From contig JAEWJM010000024.1 of the NCBI GenBank assembly GCA_023386585.1, positions 1-64,000 on the forward strand: a stretch of DNA of 64,000 nt, written 5' to 3'. Below the pieces are notes generated by a model that made no database searches, was not told the origin of the DNA, and saw nothing but the letters and a program-made list of their open reading frames with translations. The position numbers and the translations under genes are program-made. Source of the stretch: Bacteroidota bacterium (lineage in GTDB: Bacteria; Bacteroidota; Bacteroidia; Flavobacteriales; Flavobacteriaceae). The stretch's first letter is position 1. Every line of letters starts with the position of its first letter. This document shows positions 8,569 through 18,256 of this stretch, piece after piece.

Positions 8569-9810
8569 ATGATGAAATTGAGCATTAAAAGTACTTTAGC
8601 GGAATCCAATTTCCGGACGGCAGATTATTCACCGTCAGTTGCTGCCGTCAGTCGGATTGCTTTTTTGATTATTCTGTTTCTCACCTTCGGCAGCAGTGTC
8701 GTCGCTCAAGGAGTAAAATTTGAAGACACGCCATACAAACAACTTTTACAGCAGGCTACCGTAAAAAAAATGCCTGTATTTTACTTCATTCATGCCTCGT
8801 GGTGTCCGCATTGCCAAAAGATGCAAAGCGATGTTTTTCCCGACGCCCAGCTTGGGATGTTCATGAACAGCCACTTCATCAGTGCGTCGCGCGACGGAGA
8901 ATCAGGCGAAGGAAAAGCGATAATGCACAAATACCAGCTTAACTCTTTCCCTTCATTCATTGTACTTGACGGCGCGGGAACGCTTCTATATAGTTTCGGC
9001 GGCGAGTTTAAGATCGACACGTTCCTGAAAGAACTGCAGACTGCTCTCACTCCTGAAAAGCAATTTCCCTATTTGGAAAGCCAGTTTAATAGCGATGTGT
9101 CAAATAGCGACAAAGCACTCGCATATATAATGGCGCTGCGCAAAGCCCGGATGGATGCTTCGGCTGCTGCAAAGAAGTATTTAGCAACGCAAGAGGAAAA
9201 ACAGCTCGTAAATGCGGTGAACTGGAAAATAATCGCCAATGGCGTAAATGATATCGACTCAAGGGAATTTCAATATGTCTTATCGCACCAGGACGAATTT
9301 GCCGCAGTAGCCTCGAAAGAACGCGTAAACCGCAAAATAAAGAACATTGTTACCGAACTGTTGCGTCCATTCACCGAAAGTCTTGATACAACGGGCTATG
9401 TGAAGGCGCGGCCGCTGGCAAAGTCGATCCATTTGCGAAATACCGATTCATTGGTTTTCAACTATGACAAAGTCATCTGGGAACGAACGAAAAACTGGGC
9501 CGCCTATGAAAAAACTATCCGCGAAGGCCAGGAATTCATCTGGGATAACCCAGTGGCTCTAAAAGAAGTTGCGCTGGTCTTTCAAGACAATTATAGCGCG
9601 TCCGAAAGTTTGGAATTCGGGTTAAAATTAGCTGTGCGTTCGGTGGAGCTAAAGGATTCTTTTGACGGAAACCTGATTGCGGCGCGAATTGCGAAGAAAC
9701 TCGGCAACTTTGACCGGGCGCGATATTTTGCCGAAAAAGCCCGTAACTATGCGAAAAGCGTCAACTTCAGCACTTCGGAGCCGGACGAATTGCTTAAAAG
9801 CCTTAACTGA
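8569..9810 (+). CDS. Thioredoxin-fold protein with signal anchor
   Basis: A 413-residue envelope protein. Residues about 28-47 are a hydrophobic signal or anchor ending VVAQ. A thioredoxin-like domain follows with the redox motif WCPHC at 78-82 and a cis-proline region NSFPSFIVLD. The last 250 residues are helical, without motifs I recognise. It probably works as a periplasmic thiol-disulfide protein, but the partner is unknown. The longest ORF begins at 8431, inside the menD promoter region, so the tandem ATGs at 8569/8572 are preferred. Its TGA overlaps the ATG of the following GNAT gene (TGATG), implying coupling. Confidence 0.8.
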   Translation: MMKLSIKSTLAESNFRTADYSPSVAAVSRIAFLIILFLTFGSSVVAQGVKFEDTPYKQLLQQATVKKMPVFYFIHASWCPHCQKMQSDVFPDAQLGMFMNSHFISASRDGESGEGKAIMHKYQLNSFPSFIVLDGAGTLLYSFGGEFKIDTFLKELQTALTPEKQFPYLESQFNSDVSNSDKALAYIMALRKARMDASAAAKKYLATQEEKQLVNAVNWKIIANGVNDIDSREFQYVLSHQDEFAAVASKERVNRKIKNIVTELLRPFTESLDTTGYVKARPLAKSIHLRNTDSLVFNYDKVIWERTKNWAAYEKTIREGQEFIWDNPVALKEVALVFQDNYSASESLEFGLKLAVRSVELKDSFDGNLIAARIAKKLGNFDRARYFAEKARNYAKSVNFSTSEPDELLKSLN

Positions 9811-10307
9811 TGGAGTTCCAAATCCGCGATGCTACTTGGTCTGATAATCCGGCAATACTTTCGATAGTCAACCACGCCATCCTGAATACCACGGCAATTT
9901 ACGACTACGATCCGCGTACACCGGAAATGCAGCAACAATGGTTCGATACAAAAATGGCGGCGGGCGATCCCGTGATCGTGGCAGAATTCAACAGCGAAGT
10001 GGTCGGATTTGGAACGTTCAGCCAATTCCGTCCCAAGAAAGGCTACAGCCATACAGTCGAACACTCGGTTTATGTCAGTAGTCAGTTTTTTGGAAATGGC
10101 GCCGGGAAGCTAATTGTGCGGCGACTGATCGAGATTGCAAAAACCCGAGATCACCATATCATGATCGGCGTTATCGATGCAGCAAATTCGGGAAGCATCG
10201 AATTCCATAAAAAAAACGGCTTCACCGAATGTGGGATCATTCGCGAAGCCGGTTATAAATTTGGACGCTGGCTTGATGTATTGATTATGCAGCTGAAGTT
10301 GTCTTAA
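9810..10307 (+). CDS. GNAT N-acetyltransferase, phosphinothricin acetyltransferase-like
   Basis: A 165-residue GNAT enzyme that uses acetyl-CoA. The segment GFGTFSQFRPKKGY, the strand HTVEHSVYV, and the pyrophosphate loop region SQFFGNGAGK are typical of the phosphinothricin N-acetyltransferase-like group; the true substrate is probably a methionine sulfone/sulfoximine-type compound or another amino acid, and cannot be told from sequence. Translation is likely coupled to the upstream gene (TGATG). Its TAA lies in a TTAA shared with the stop of the convergent glutathione peroxidase gene. Confidence 0.88.
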   Translation: MEFQIRDATWSDNPAILSIVNHAILNTTAIYDYDPRTPEMQQQWFDTKMAAGDPVIVAEFNSEVVGFGTFSQFRPKKGYSHTVEHSVYVSSQFFGNGAGKLIVRRLIEIAKTRDHHIMIGVIDAANSGSIEFHKKNGFTECGIIREAGYKFGRWLDVLIMQLKLS

Positions 10308-10897
10308 TCCTTCTTGTTCACCCAGTTAACGATTGAGTCATCGAGCGGCGAAACTTTGGAAGGAACAACCATAACCAGCTTACCGTTTTCATTGATGAGG
10401 TATTTCTGAAAATTCCAATCTACGGTAGAATCCTTGTAACCATTAAGGTCTTTTTTGGTAAGGTACTGATACACCGGATTCATATCTTTCCCTTTAACAG
10501 ACGATTTTCCCATCATCGGAAAGGTAACGCCGTAATTTTTCTGGCAAAAAGTGGCAATTTCGGCATTTGTTCCCGGTTCCTGGGCGCCAAAGTCGTTTGC
10601 CGGAAAGCCTACAATAACCAGGTTTTTATCTTTGAACCTTTCATAGAGCAATTCCAGGTCCTTGTACTGCGGAGTGAAGCCACATTCGGACGCGGTGTTT
10701 ACAATCAGCACCTTCTTGCCACGCAATTTTGAAAAATCGAATTCCTTTCCGGAAAGGTCTTTCACTTTGAAGTCGTAAATCGAAGCAACCATATCTTTAG
10801 TTTTTGTGCCGGTAGCAGTAAGTTTCTGCGCCTGTGTTGAACAATTGGGAGCCACTAATGCCAATGCGGAAATAATGGCAAAAAACGCATTTTTCAT
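10304..10897 (-). CDS. Glutathione peroxidase family protein, exported
   Basis: A 197-residue thiol peroxidase of the glutathione peroxidase family. The peroxidatic residue is cysteine C72 in NTASECGFTP (codon TGT, not selenocysteine). The partner residues Q106 (DFGAQEPG) and W161/N162 (VDWNFQKY) are present. The N-terminal 24 residues are a signal peptide ending STQAQ, so the enzyme acts in the periplasm, probably with thioredoxin as reductant. A lipoprotein site at C19 (APNC) is possible but poor. It converges on the GNAT gene with a 4-bp overlap. Confidence 0.92.
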   Translation of the reverse strand: MKNAFFAIISALALVAPNCSTQAQKLTATGTKTKDMVASIYDFKVKDLSGKEFDFSKLRGKKVLIVNTASECGFTPQYKDLELLYERFKDKNLVIVGFPANDFGAQEPGTNAEIATFCQKNYGVTFPMMGKSSVKGKDMNPVYQYLTKKDLNGYKDSTVDWNFQKYLINENGKLVMVVPSKVSPLDDSIVNWVNKKD

Positions 10898-10985
10898 AAG
10901 ATGTTGTTTTACGCTAAATTAGGTAAAATTTGGAAAACCGCCAGCTATATTGTTGAGCGTCTGGAAAAATTCAAAAAGAAATTGA

Positions 10986-10993
10986 TAAGTTTG
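10986..10993 (+). promoter_or_regulatory. Candidate -7 box for the ECF sigma gene
   Basis: TAAGTTTG matches TAnnTTTG and ends 15 bp before the ATG at 11009. No TTG at the usual distance. This supports the internal ATG over the longer ORF starting at 10901. Confidence 0.45.
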
Positions 10994-11008
10994 TACAAAA
11001 CCACAATT

Positions 11009-11515
11009 ATGACACAGGACGAATTGGCGGTGCTGATTGCGAACAAAGACGAAAAAGCGTTCAGTTTACTATACGATCTGTATTCGAAAAGCGTTTTCAG
11101 CGTCATTTGTAACCGGGTCCGGGATCGGGAGCAAGCGGAACTGCTGCTTGAAGAAGTTTTCGTTTATGTCTGGAAGCACATCGGCGATTACAATGAAAGC
11201 AAAGGCCGGCTTTATAGCTGGATAATCAACATCGCTCGAAAAAAGGCGAACGAAAAAGTCAACTCCCACGGTAATTCACATAACTTCATTACGCTGCTCG
11301 ATGACAGCACCAGAGTACCAAATAGAATCGATTCGATCGGCGTCCATGATTTGGTAAAGAAACTGAAACCCAAATGCATACAGGTCATCGACATGCTTTT
11401 TTATAAGGGCAATTCGCCTCAGGCCGTGGCCGATGAACTCGAGATTCCACTCGCGGCAGTGCAGACCCAAAACCGCAACTGTATTAACGATCTCAGAAAC
11501 TATTTACAGCTTTAG
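11009..11515 (+). CDS. RNA polymerase ECF-type sigma factor
   Basis: A 168-residue extracytoplasmic-function sigma factor. Region 2 spans about residues 10-85 (FSLLYDLYSKSVFSVI, then VWKHIGDYNESKGRLYSWIINIARKKA). Region 4 spans about 115-165 (KLKPKCIQVIDMLF, then SPQAVADELEIPLAAVQTQ helix-turn-helix). The start at 11009 matches family starts; the longest ORF has 36 extra residues that are not sigma-like. The gene for its membrane anti-sigma factor begins 2 bp after its stop codon, so the two form a regulatory pair that probably controls its own operon and an unknown regulon. Confidence 0.93.
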   Translation: MTQDELAVLIANKDEKAFSLLYDLYSKSVFSVICNRVRDREQAELLLEEVFVYVWKHIGDYNESKGRLYSWIINIARKKANEKVNSHGNSHNFITLLDDSTRVPNRIDSIGVHDLVKKLKPKCIQVIDMLFYKGNSPQAVADELEIPLAAVQTQNRNCINDLRNYLQL

Positions 11516-11517
11516 CA

Positions 11518-12312
11518 ATGGACACAAGAGATTATATCGAATCGGGAATTCTTGAACTTTATGTCTACGGATTGCTCGACGATTCCGAAAATCGAAAAAT
11601 CACTGAATTGGCGGCTGAAAATTCGCAAGTCCGAAAGGAAATCGAATCGATTGAAGCCGCGGTAATCGATCTTTCGTCAAGCTTCTCCCCGCGCCTCTCG
11701 CTATCGGTATTTGAAAACATTCGGGAAAAAGTCGACTTTAAACACCGCTCTGAAGCGCCTGTGGTAATTAAGAAACGCCGGACAAATTGGGCAGCATTTC
11801 TCGGTTGGGCGGCCGCTTTGTTGCTTTTGCTTGGCGCAGCTTACCTCTATACTCAACTCGAGCAAACAGAAAAGCGGGCGGCACAACTCCAAAAACAAAA
11901 ATCAACACTGCAGGAAACGGTTGTAAACCTGGAGCTTAGAAGTAAACAGGACCAGTCGGTAATGGATATGCTGCGCGACCCGAAAAATACGATCATTGCA
12001 CTCGACGCACAGCCTGCAGCGCCGGAAGCATTTGCCAAGGTGTATTGGAACCGCCAATCGCTTTCGGTTTATGTCGATGCACGTGGCTTACCGGATCCGC
12101 CCGAAGGAATGGTTTATCAGGTCTGGGCAATGGAAGTAAGGCCATTCTCCGCCACAAGCATTGGCGTACTCGACAATTTCAAGACGGACAGCCGCCGCGT
12201 TTTCCCGGTAAATGCTACCAGTGAAGCGCAAGCATTCGGAATCACGCTTGAACCGAGCGGCGGGAGCGAATCACCAACACTTGAACAGCTTCTTACTTTC
12301 GGTAAGATTTAA
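11518..12312 (+). CDS. Anti-sigma factor, RskA-like
   Basis: A 264-residue single-pass membrane protein. Residues 1-70 are the cytoplasmic sigma-binding region, starting with the typical DTRDYIESGILELYVYGLL. A helix at about 91-111 spans the membrane. A coiled coil of charged residues follows (about 113-150), then an RskA C-terminal domain (about 165-264; YWNRQSLSVYVDARGLP, GMVYQVWAME, FGITLEPSGGS). It should hold the upstream ECF sigma factor inactive until a periplasmic signal triggers proteolysis. No zinc motif (HxxxCxxC) is visible, so redox sensing is unlikely. Confidence 0.9.
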   Translation: MDTRDYIESGILELYVYGLLDDSENRKITELAAENSQVRKEIESIEAAVIDLSSSFSPRLSLSVFENIREKVDFKHRSEAPVVIKKRRTNWAAFLGWAAALLLLLGAAYLYTQLEQTEKRAAQLQKQKSTLQETVVNLELRSKQDQSVMDMLRDPKNTIIALDAQPAAPEAFAKVYWNRQSLSVYVDARGLPDPPEGMVYQVWAMEVRPFSATSIGVLDNFKTDSRRVFPVNATSEAQAFGITLEPSGGSESPTLEQLLTFGKI

Positions 12313-12322
12313 TAAAAGCCTC

Positions 12323-15300
12323 TTATTTCTTATCTTCTTTGTCGTGCTTATGATGGCCGTGCTTCTTGTATTTCTTAAACCGAACATACGAAACAGCTGC
12401 CAGTAGGGCCACGGTCGCAACCGACCAATAAACAAACGAAGGTGTGACCACTTTGTCGCCACTCGCATAGGAATGCAATCCGGTAAGATAAAAATTGACG
12501 CCGAAATAGGTCATCAGGATTGAATAATAGGCGACAATACTCATCAAATTAAACGTCCATTTTCCGCGAAGAGCCGGCACGAAACGCGCATGGATGACAA
12601 ACGCATAGATCATGATGCTGATCAGCGCCCAGGTTTCTTTCGGATCCCAGCCCCAATACCTTCCCCAACTTTCATTGGCCCATTGCCCGCCAAGGAAGTT
12701 ACCTATCGTTAGCATCACTAGGCCGATTGTCAGCGCCATCTCGTTGATATACGTGATTTCCTTGATGTTGAGTTCCATTCTCTCGCGATTGCGATCATTG
12801 GTGAAAATCATTAGCAACAATGCGACAATTCCGAGCACCATTCCGAGCGTAAACGGACCATAACTCGCCACAATCACTGCAACGTGAATCATCAGCCAGT
12901 ACGAATCAAGAACCGGCTTCAGGTTGGCAATCGACGGATCCATCCAGTTCCAGTGTGCGATCATCAAGATCATCGAAGCGACGAATGTTCCCGAAGCAAC
13001 CGTCAGTTTGGATTTGCGGGCAAACAAAAGGGTGAAAAGCATCGTCGCCCATGCCACATAAATCATCGACTCGTACGCATCGCTCCATGGCGCGTGGCCG
13101 GAAATGTACCAACGTGCCGCCAATCCGATCGTATGCAATACAAACAGGAACGCAATCAAGAAGTGGAAAGCATTAACCGCGTAATTCATTGCTTTTTTAC
13201 GAGCGAAAATATTGACGATCACCAGCAGCAGCATCACGACGCCCGAAAGCATGTACAGATAATACAATTTTTTGAAGATATCGTATTTGTTGTAGGCGAT
13301 CTCAGCGCTGATTTTTTCCCGCGACGGCATCACGCGGCTTCCGTATTTGGACTGGAATTTGGCGAGTCCGCTTAGATAGAAATCGGCTTCCTTGTAATTT
13401 CCTGTATCCGCCGCGGTTTTTAGCGACATAAGATAGATCGGCAAAATCTGCTGCGTAAAGGTCGAATCCATGCCCTTCAGCCCGGCCTCTTTCAATTCCA
13501 TGTAGGAAATCCACTTGTTATTGCTGTCGTTCGGGATTGGGAAAATCCGCAGAATACTTCCGCTCAAAGCCGAATTCATCAGGTTCACTTTCCGGTCGGC
13601 TTCAATAAAATCCTTTTGGAACTGATCCGGAACGGCCGCCTGGTATGCAGCATCGAGGTACGGCGATAGCTTGTAATTGCCCGTTGCGTCGAAGAATTTG
13701 ATGAAAGGGGCATATTTAGCATCTTTTTCGATTCCGATAATCTTGCGGATGCTGTCATTGCCCGGCTTGAGGTAAATCAACGGAACTTCAAACCATGCAT
13801 TCGGATACTGCGTCATCGACAGGAAAACCTGATCGGAATTCATGTCTTTATAGGAATCGCTTTTGCTGACTTTCCGAAGGAGTTCCGACGAAAACGTATT
13901 GATCGGCTTCATCCGTCCGCCATCATCCTGAATGATCAGTCGGCCGAACTTTTCCGCGTGGGCTTCATTAACCGTATTTTTCGAAAGGAATACTTCGACT
14001 TCCTGCAACGAAGGCGCTTTGTGCGGCTCCTGCTGTGCGTGCAGTGAAAAAGTTCCGAGCAACAAAAGCCCAAGCATCATCTTTTCCTTCTTCGCTTTCA
14101 CTTTGTCAAGTTTACGCTTCAAATCGCCAAACCTTGATTTTTTATGGAAAAGGATTGCAAGCATTCCGAAAAACAAAAGGAAATAACCCAGATAGGTTAT
14201 ATTCGTTCCCCATTCGTCGTGGTTGACCGACAGCACGGTTCCTTTCTCGTCGGGCTGAAACGACGCCTGGAAGAAACGGAAACCTTTGTGGTCGAGTACA
14301 TGATTCATGTAAATCCGGCTGTCAAATTTATCTTTCCCGTCGATCACGGTCACCTGGCTTTCAAAAGCCGAATAACTTTTTTCGCTTCCGGGATATTTCG
14401 AGGCAATAAAATCGTTGAGCTTGATGCTGAACGGCAATGTATAAGCTTTGCTGCCGTAAAAAAGAGTAAAATCGAGTTTGCCGATCGTAACCGAAACCGG
14501 TTGGCCCATTTTACCTTTTGCGCCGGTCAACGTAACATCTTTGGATTGGCCTTGTGAAGTTACCGTTACGATGAGCGCGTCATCCGACTGCTTGTCGCGA
14601 AAATCGTTATTCGATTTCAAGGATTTTACGCCTTTTATCGCAGGCTCGGGGAACACGAATTGTGCACCGCCAATGTTGTACAGTGAACGCATCATCAGCG
14701 GCTGAGTGCTGTCTTTTGAAACATGTCCCTGGAGCTTGTCGGCCATCCGCATAAACTCACCTTCAAACGGCGTCTGGATTGTATAAGAATCGCCGGTAGT
14801 TGTGATGTTTATGGCGCCTTTGGTGAACTTGTTCAAAGCGAAAAGCATGTTGTGGATGTTTTGCACCTCGCCTTCCTGCAGGAAATGTTCGTGTCGGGTT
14901 CCGCCGCCGGCTTCAACCATTTTCAGGAAAAGTTTTCCATTGTCGCTTTTTTCTACGGTTTCTGAGGCATTCATGATGAACTTTTTGTAATTCACCTCAA
15001 ATGGAATCTCATCAAATTTTTCAGAAATCGTAAAATCGTTGTTTGTCACCGGCGAAAAAAGCATCGGCTTTTCAAAAACGCGGCGCCGAGGCTGGCCTTT
15101 GTAATCGCCGTCAGCGAATACGGTCAAATAGGTCTTATCGGAAAAAATCTGGTTTTCGGTAGCGCCTTCGCGGATAGGCATCATTCCTTCGTAACTGATA
15201 TATCTAGTTATAAAAGCGCCCAAAAGGATCAAAATGAACGCAAGGTGCAGCATTAATGCCGGCCATTTTTCACGGGTCAACAAATTGTATCTTTTGATAT

Positions 15301-15493
15301 TTCCGAGGAAGTTGATCATGAAGAAGACCATGATTGCTTCAAACCACCAGGCGTTGTAAATCCAGATTCGTGCAGTTTCAGTATTGTAATCGTTTTCGAT
15401 GAACGTTCCTGCGGCCATCGCTGCTGCAAATGCAAGGAATAAAAAGGCCATTAAACGTGTGGAAAAGAAAATGGAGGCGAGCTTTTTTTCCAT
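12323..15493 (-). CDS. Cytochrome c biogenesis protein, fused ResB-CcsA type
   Basis: A 1056-residue inner-membrane protein combining a ResB-like N-terminal half with a CcsA C-terminal half, as in CcsBA-type system II cytochrome c synthetases that carry haem outward and attach it to CxxCH apocytochromes. The N-terminal half has helices near 10-30, 45-65 and 75-95 and a large periplasmic domain; the centre has a Q-rich segment after a hydrophobic stretch. The C-terminal half has about seven helices and the haem-handling motif WGRYWGWDPKETW at about 943-955. The start at 15493 (MEKKLASIFF) is preferred to a 37-residue longer ORF, because a TAnnTTTG box lies between them. Confidence 0.93.
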   Translation of the reverse strand: MEKKLASIFFSTRLMAFLFLAFAAAMAAGTFIENDYNTETARIWIYNAWWFEAIMVFFMINFLGNIKRYNLLTREKWPALMLHLAFILILLGAFITRYISYEGMMPIREGATENQIFSDKTYLTVFADGDYKGQPRRRVFEKPMLFSPVTNNDFTISEKFDEIPFEVNYKKFIMNASETVEKSDNGKLFLKMVEAGGGTRHEHFLQEGEVQNIHNMLFALNKFTKGAINITTTGDSYTIQTPFEGEFMRMADKLQGHVSKDSTQPLMMRSLYNIGGAQFVFPEPAIKGVKSLKSNNDFRDKQSDDALIVTVTSQGQSKDVTLTGAKGKMGQPVSVTIGKLDFTLFYGSKAYTLPFSIKLNDFIASKYPGSEKSYSAFESQVTVIDGKDKFDSRIYMNHVLDHKGFRFFQASFQPDEKGTVLSVNHDEWGTNITYLGYFLLFFGMLAILFHKKSRFGDLKRKLDKVKAKKEKMMLGLLLLGTFSLHAQQEPHKAPSLQEVEVFLSKNTVNEAHAEKFGRLIIQDDGGRMKPINTFSSELLRKVSKSDSYKDMNSDQVFLSMTQYPNAWFEVPLIYLKPGNDSIRKIIGIEKDAKYAPFIKFFDATGNYKLSPYLDAAYQAAVPDQFQKDFIEADRKVNLMNSALSGSILRIFPIPNDSNNKWISYMELKEAGLKGMDSTFTQQILPIYLMSLKTAADTGNYKEADFYLSGLAKFQSKYGSRVMPSREKISAEIAYNKYDIFKKLYYLYMLSGVVMLLLVIVNIFARKKAMNYAVNAFHFLIAFLFVLHTIGLAARWYISGHAPWSDAYESMIYVAWATMLFTLLFARKSKLTVASGTFVASMILMIAHWNWMDPSIANLKPVLDSYWLMIHVAVIVASYGPFTLGMVLGIVALLLMIFTNDRNRERMELNIKEITYINEMALTIGLVMLTIGNFLGGQWANESWGRYWGWDPKETWALISIMIYAFVIHARFVPALRGKWTFNLMSIVAYYSILMTYFGVNFYLTGLHSYASGDKVVTPSFVYWSVATVALLAAVSYVRFKKYKKHGHHKHDKEDKK

Positions 15494-15520
15494 AGGGAAA
15501 GGAAATTTAGAGAAGTGCTG

Positions 15521-15528
15521 CAAAAGTA
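15521..15528 (-). promoter_or_regulatory. Candidate -7 box for the ccsBA-type gene
   Basis: TACTTTTG on the minus strand matches TAnnTTTG and lies 27 bp upstream of the ATG at 15493. No convincing -33 TTG. Confidence 0.45.
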
Positions 15529-15707
15529 GGAAAAAATGTCGGTGGCTTGATAATGCGCGGTTTGATTTAACAGGAAGAATTCCGCAATTTCTTTCAATTG
15601 CCAAAAAAGCCTGCGAGGAAAATTTATAAAAGAATGAAGTTCATCGCATTTAATTGTCACCTCATCGAGAATAATGTCAAAATTCAACGGTCGTTAAAGT
15701 CAACAAC

Positions 15708-15715
15708 TACCTTTG
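15708..15715 (+). promoter_or_regulatory. Candidate -7 box for the T9SS type B protein
   Basis: TACCTTTG matches TAnnTTTG and lies 42 bp upstream of the GTG start at 15758. Confidence 0.45.
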
Positions 15716-15757
15716 CCTTCAGTATCTTATATTTCCCAAATCTGAAGAAAACTACCC

Positions 15758-18202
15758 GTGAAACGTTTTTTGCCCCTATTGTTATTAACCTGCAGCTTTT
15801 GCCTTGGACAAGGTGAAGCCAATATCTGGTATTTTGGAAACAAGGCAGGTCTTGACTTCTCGACCGGCAATCCGGTTACGTTATTAAACGGGCAGCTCAA
15901 CACGATTGAAGGCTCCAGCGCTGTTTGCAATTCATCGGGAAGCATTCTTTTTTATACCAACGGAAAATCGGTTTGGAACAAAAACCATGTCGTCATGCCC
16001 AATGGCAGCGGCTTAATGGGCGATTTGTCGAGTTCACAAGCCGCCGCAATCGTAAAAAAGCCGGGTTCTGAAACTATTTACTACATCTTCACTACGAATC
16101 CATTTGACGAAAATGGCGGTTTCCGTTATTCCGTTGTCGATATGTCACAAGCCGATAACAACGGCGCGGTAACCGAAAAAAATGTACTGTTATATTCCCC
16201 GACCTGTGAAAAAATCGCGGTGGTGCAAAATTCAAATGAAACCGATTATTGGGTTGTTACGCACGGTTTCGGCAACGATCACTTCATTTCCTACCGAATC
16301 ACTTCAAGCGGAATTGATACCGTACCCGTAACGACGCATTCAGGCCTGACCGTGACGGCAGATGACGACAAGGCGAACGCCATCGGATATATGAAAATAT
16401 CTCCCGATGGGAAAAAACTGGTTGCGTGCCATTCGTTTCTTGGAAAAGCCGAATTATTCGACTTTAATGCGGCGACCGGCGAAGTGAGCAATCCGATTTT
16501 ACTTTCCAATGACGGAACGCATGTTTACGGCATCGAATTTTCGACAAACAATAAAGTACTATACCTTACGGCTGCAGATGAAAGAAAGCTGTTCCAGTTT
16601 GACCTTTCATCGGATGACATTGCCGGTTCGAAACTGTTACTGCAAACATTTCCTTCTACGCTTGGCGCGCTGCAAATGGGTCCGGACGGAAAAATATATG
16701 TCGCCACCGCCGAGATCGACAACCTCAGCGTGATCAAAAAACCGGACACTTACGGAACAGGCTGTTCAATCTCTGTTGACGCGATCCATCTGCAAGGCCG
16801 TATGTGCATGCTTGGTTTACCGTCTTATAATGCTTCATGGTTCGACCACAATATAAAAGCGGAGCAATCCTGCGCAGGCTCACCTACCCTTTTCACAGTC
16901 AGCAGCGGCCAGCCGATTGCTTCCGTGGCTTGGGACTTTGGCGACAATACGACCTCAGCGGAAAACGCGCCATCACACATTTATGCTACTGCGGGTAGTT
17001 ATACCGTGTCGGCCACGCTAACCAATGGCAATTGTACAACTTACAAATCGGTTCGCGTCAATATTGCTGCGCCACCTGTGGCCAATCCGATCTCAAATCA
17101 GGTTGTTTGTGCTGGAATGAGCGAAAATTATACACTGTCACAAAACAATCCGACTCTTCTCGGCCAGCAGGAAAGCGCCAATATGACAATATCTTATTAT
17201 GCGTCTGCAGAAGATTCATCGGCCGATATCAACGTGCTTGCTGATGTTCAAGCATTGCAGCCAGCACAGAATTACACTTTCTATTGCGCGATCCGAAACA
17301 TCGAAACCGGCTGCCGGGCGATTACCTCGTTTTCAGTTACCACGCCAATGCAGCCAGGAGCGGTTGTTCCAACCGATTATGTCATTTGTGAAAATTACCC
17401 TTACGACGGACAGGAAGAATTTGACCTCAACCTGAAAACTGCTGAAATATTGGGCGGCCAGGACGATTCGCAGTTCACCGTTGCCTATTTTTCTTCGGAA
17501 CAAGATGCCGAGAATGCAGTGAACCAGCTTCCGCAGCATTATACCAATTCGCAACCTGATCAGATCATTTATGCACGTGTTCAAAACAATTCCGGAAACT
17601 GCTTCCTCGTCGTCCCGATGCATCTTGTGATAGCGCAACAGCCAAAGGCGACGTTCATCAGCGATTATGTGGTTTGCGATGATACGGTCTGGGATGGATT
17701 TACGAGTTTTGACCTCACTGCAAAAAATCAGGAAGCGCTGGGCGATATGCCGGCTAGCGAATTCAACGTCAGCTATTTCCTTAGCCAGGCCGATGCAGAA
17801 AGCAACAGCGCACCGATAACCGAATCTTTTACCAATACAATCAATCCGCAGGCAATCTACGCACGCGTTGAAAATATTCACGGCGGATGCATGGTCATTA
17901 CGTCGTTCAGGCTGATCGTTAAGGAATGTCCGCAACAGCCCGAAGTAATTCCATTTACTTACCCGTTGTACATTACTCCGAACGGCGATGGAAATAACGA
18001 CCTCTGGCTGGTGGATTTCAAAGGATCGGAATTGATGGTCATCAATATCTTCGACCGCGACGGAAGGCTTGTGAAAACGATGCGCGGCAACGAAGCGTGG
18101 GACGGAACATGCAACGGCAGTCCGATGAAAGCAAGCGATTATTGGTTTGTCATCACCGGCAATGGCAAGGAATACCGCGGCCACTTCTCACTGATCAGGT
18201 AA
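15758..18202 (+). CDS. Secreted PKD-domain protein with T9SS type B sorting domain
   Basis: An 814-residue exported protein starting with GTG. Residues 1-18 are a signal peptide ending CLGQ. Residues about 20-370 look like a beta-propeller of repeated strands (NIWYFGNKAGLDF, SPDGKKLVACHS, GPDGKIYVAT). A PKD domain follows at about 375-450 (VAWDFGDNTTSAENAPSHIYATAGSYTV, split here only for reading), then repeated Ig-like blocks with YVICENYPYDG and YVVCDDTVWDG. The last ~90 residues are the gliding-motility/CHU_C type B signal, ITPNGDGNNDLW to the terminal FSLIR. It should be secreted by the type IX system to the cell surface. Substrate unknown. Confidence 0.9.
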   Translation: MKRFLPLLLLTCSFCLGQGEANIWYFGNKAGLDFSTGNPVTLLNGQLNTIEGSSAVCNSSGSILFYTNGKSVWNKNHVVMPNGSGLMGDLSSSQAAAIVKKPGSETIYYIFTTNPFDENGGFRYSVVDMSQADNNGAVTEKNVLLYSPTCEKIAVVQNSNETDYWVVTHGFGNDHFISYRITSSGIDTVPVTTHSGLTVTADDDKANAIGYMKISPDGKKLVACHSFLGKAELFDFNAATGEVSNPILLSNDGTHVYGIEFSTNNKVLYLTAADERKLFQFDLSSDDIAGSKLLLQTFPSTLGALQMGPDGKIYVATAEIDNLSVIKKPDTYGTGCSISVDAIHLQGRMCMLGLPSYNASWFDHNIKAEQSCAGSPTLFTVSSGQPIASVAWDFGDNTTSAENAPSHIYATAGSYTVSATLTNGNCTTYKSVRVNIAAPPVANPISNQVVCAGMSENYTLSQNNPTLLGQQESANMTISYYASAEDSSADINVLADVQALQPAQNYTFYCAIRNIETGCRAITSFSVTTPMQPGAVVPTDYVICENYPYDGQEEFDLNLKTAEILGGQDDSQFTVAYFSSEQDAENAVNQLPQHYTNSQPDQIIYARVQNNSGNCFLVVPMHLVIAQQPKATFISDYVVCDDTVWDGFTSFDLTAKNQEALGDMPASEFNVSYFLSQADAESNSAPITESFTNTINPQAIYARVENIHGGCMVITSFRLIVKECPQQPEVIPFTYPLYITPNGDGNNDLWLVDFKGSELMVINIFDRDGRLVKTMRGNEAWDGTCNGSPMKASDYWFVITGNGKEYRGHFSLIR

Positions 18203-18256
18203 TCGCATCGGCGTTTCCAATCAAAATTCATCATCTTTTTTTGCTAATTTAGCCGC

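Noticed and set aside
10304..10897. Possible selenoprotein glutathione peroxidase
   Set aside because: The peroxidatic residue is encoded by TGT (Cys), with no in-frame TGA.
17333..18184. Long minus-strand ORF of 283 codons
   Set aside because: It lies entirely inside the T9SS protein gene on the other strand and has no recognisable domain; a shadow frame.
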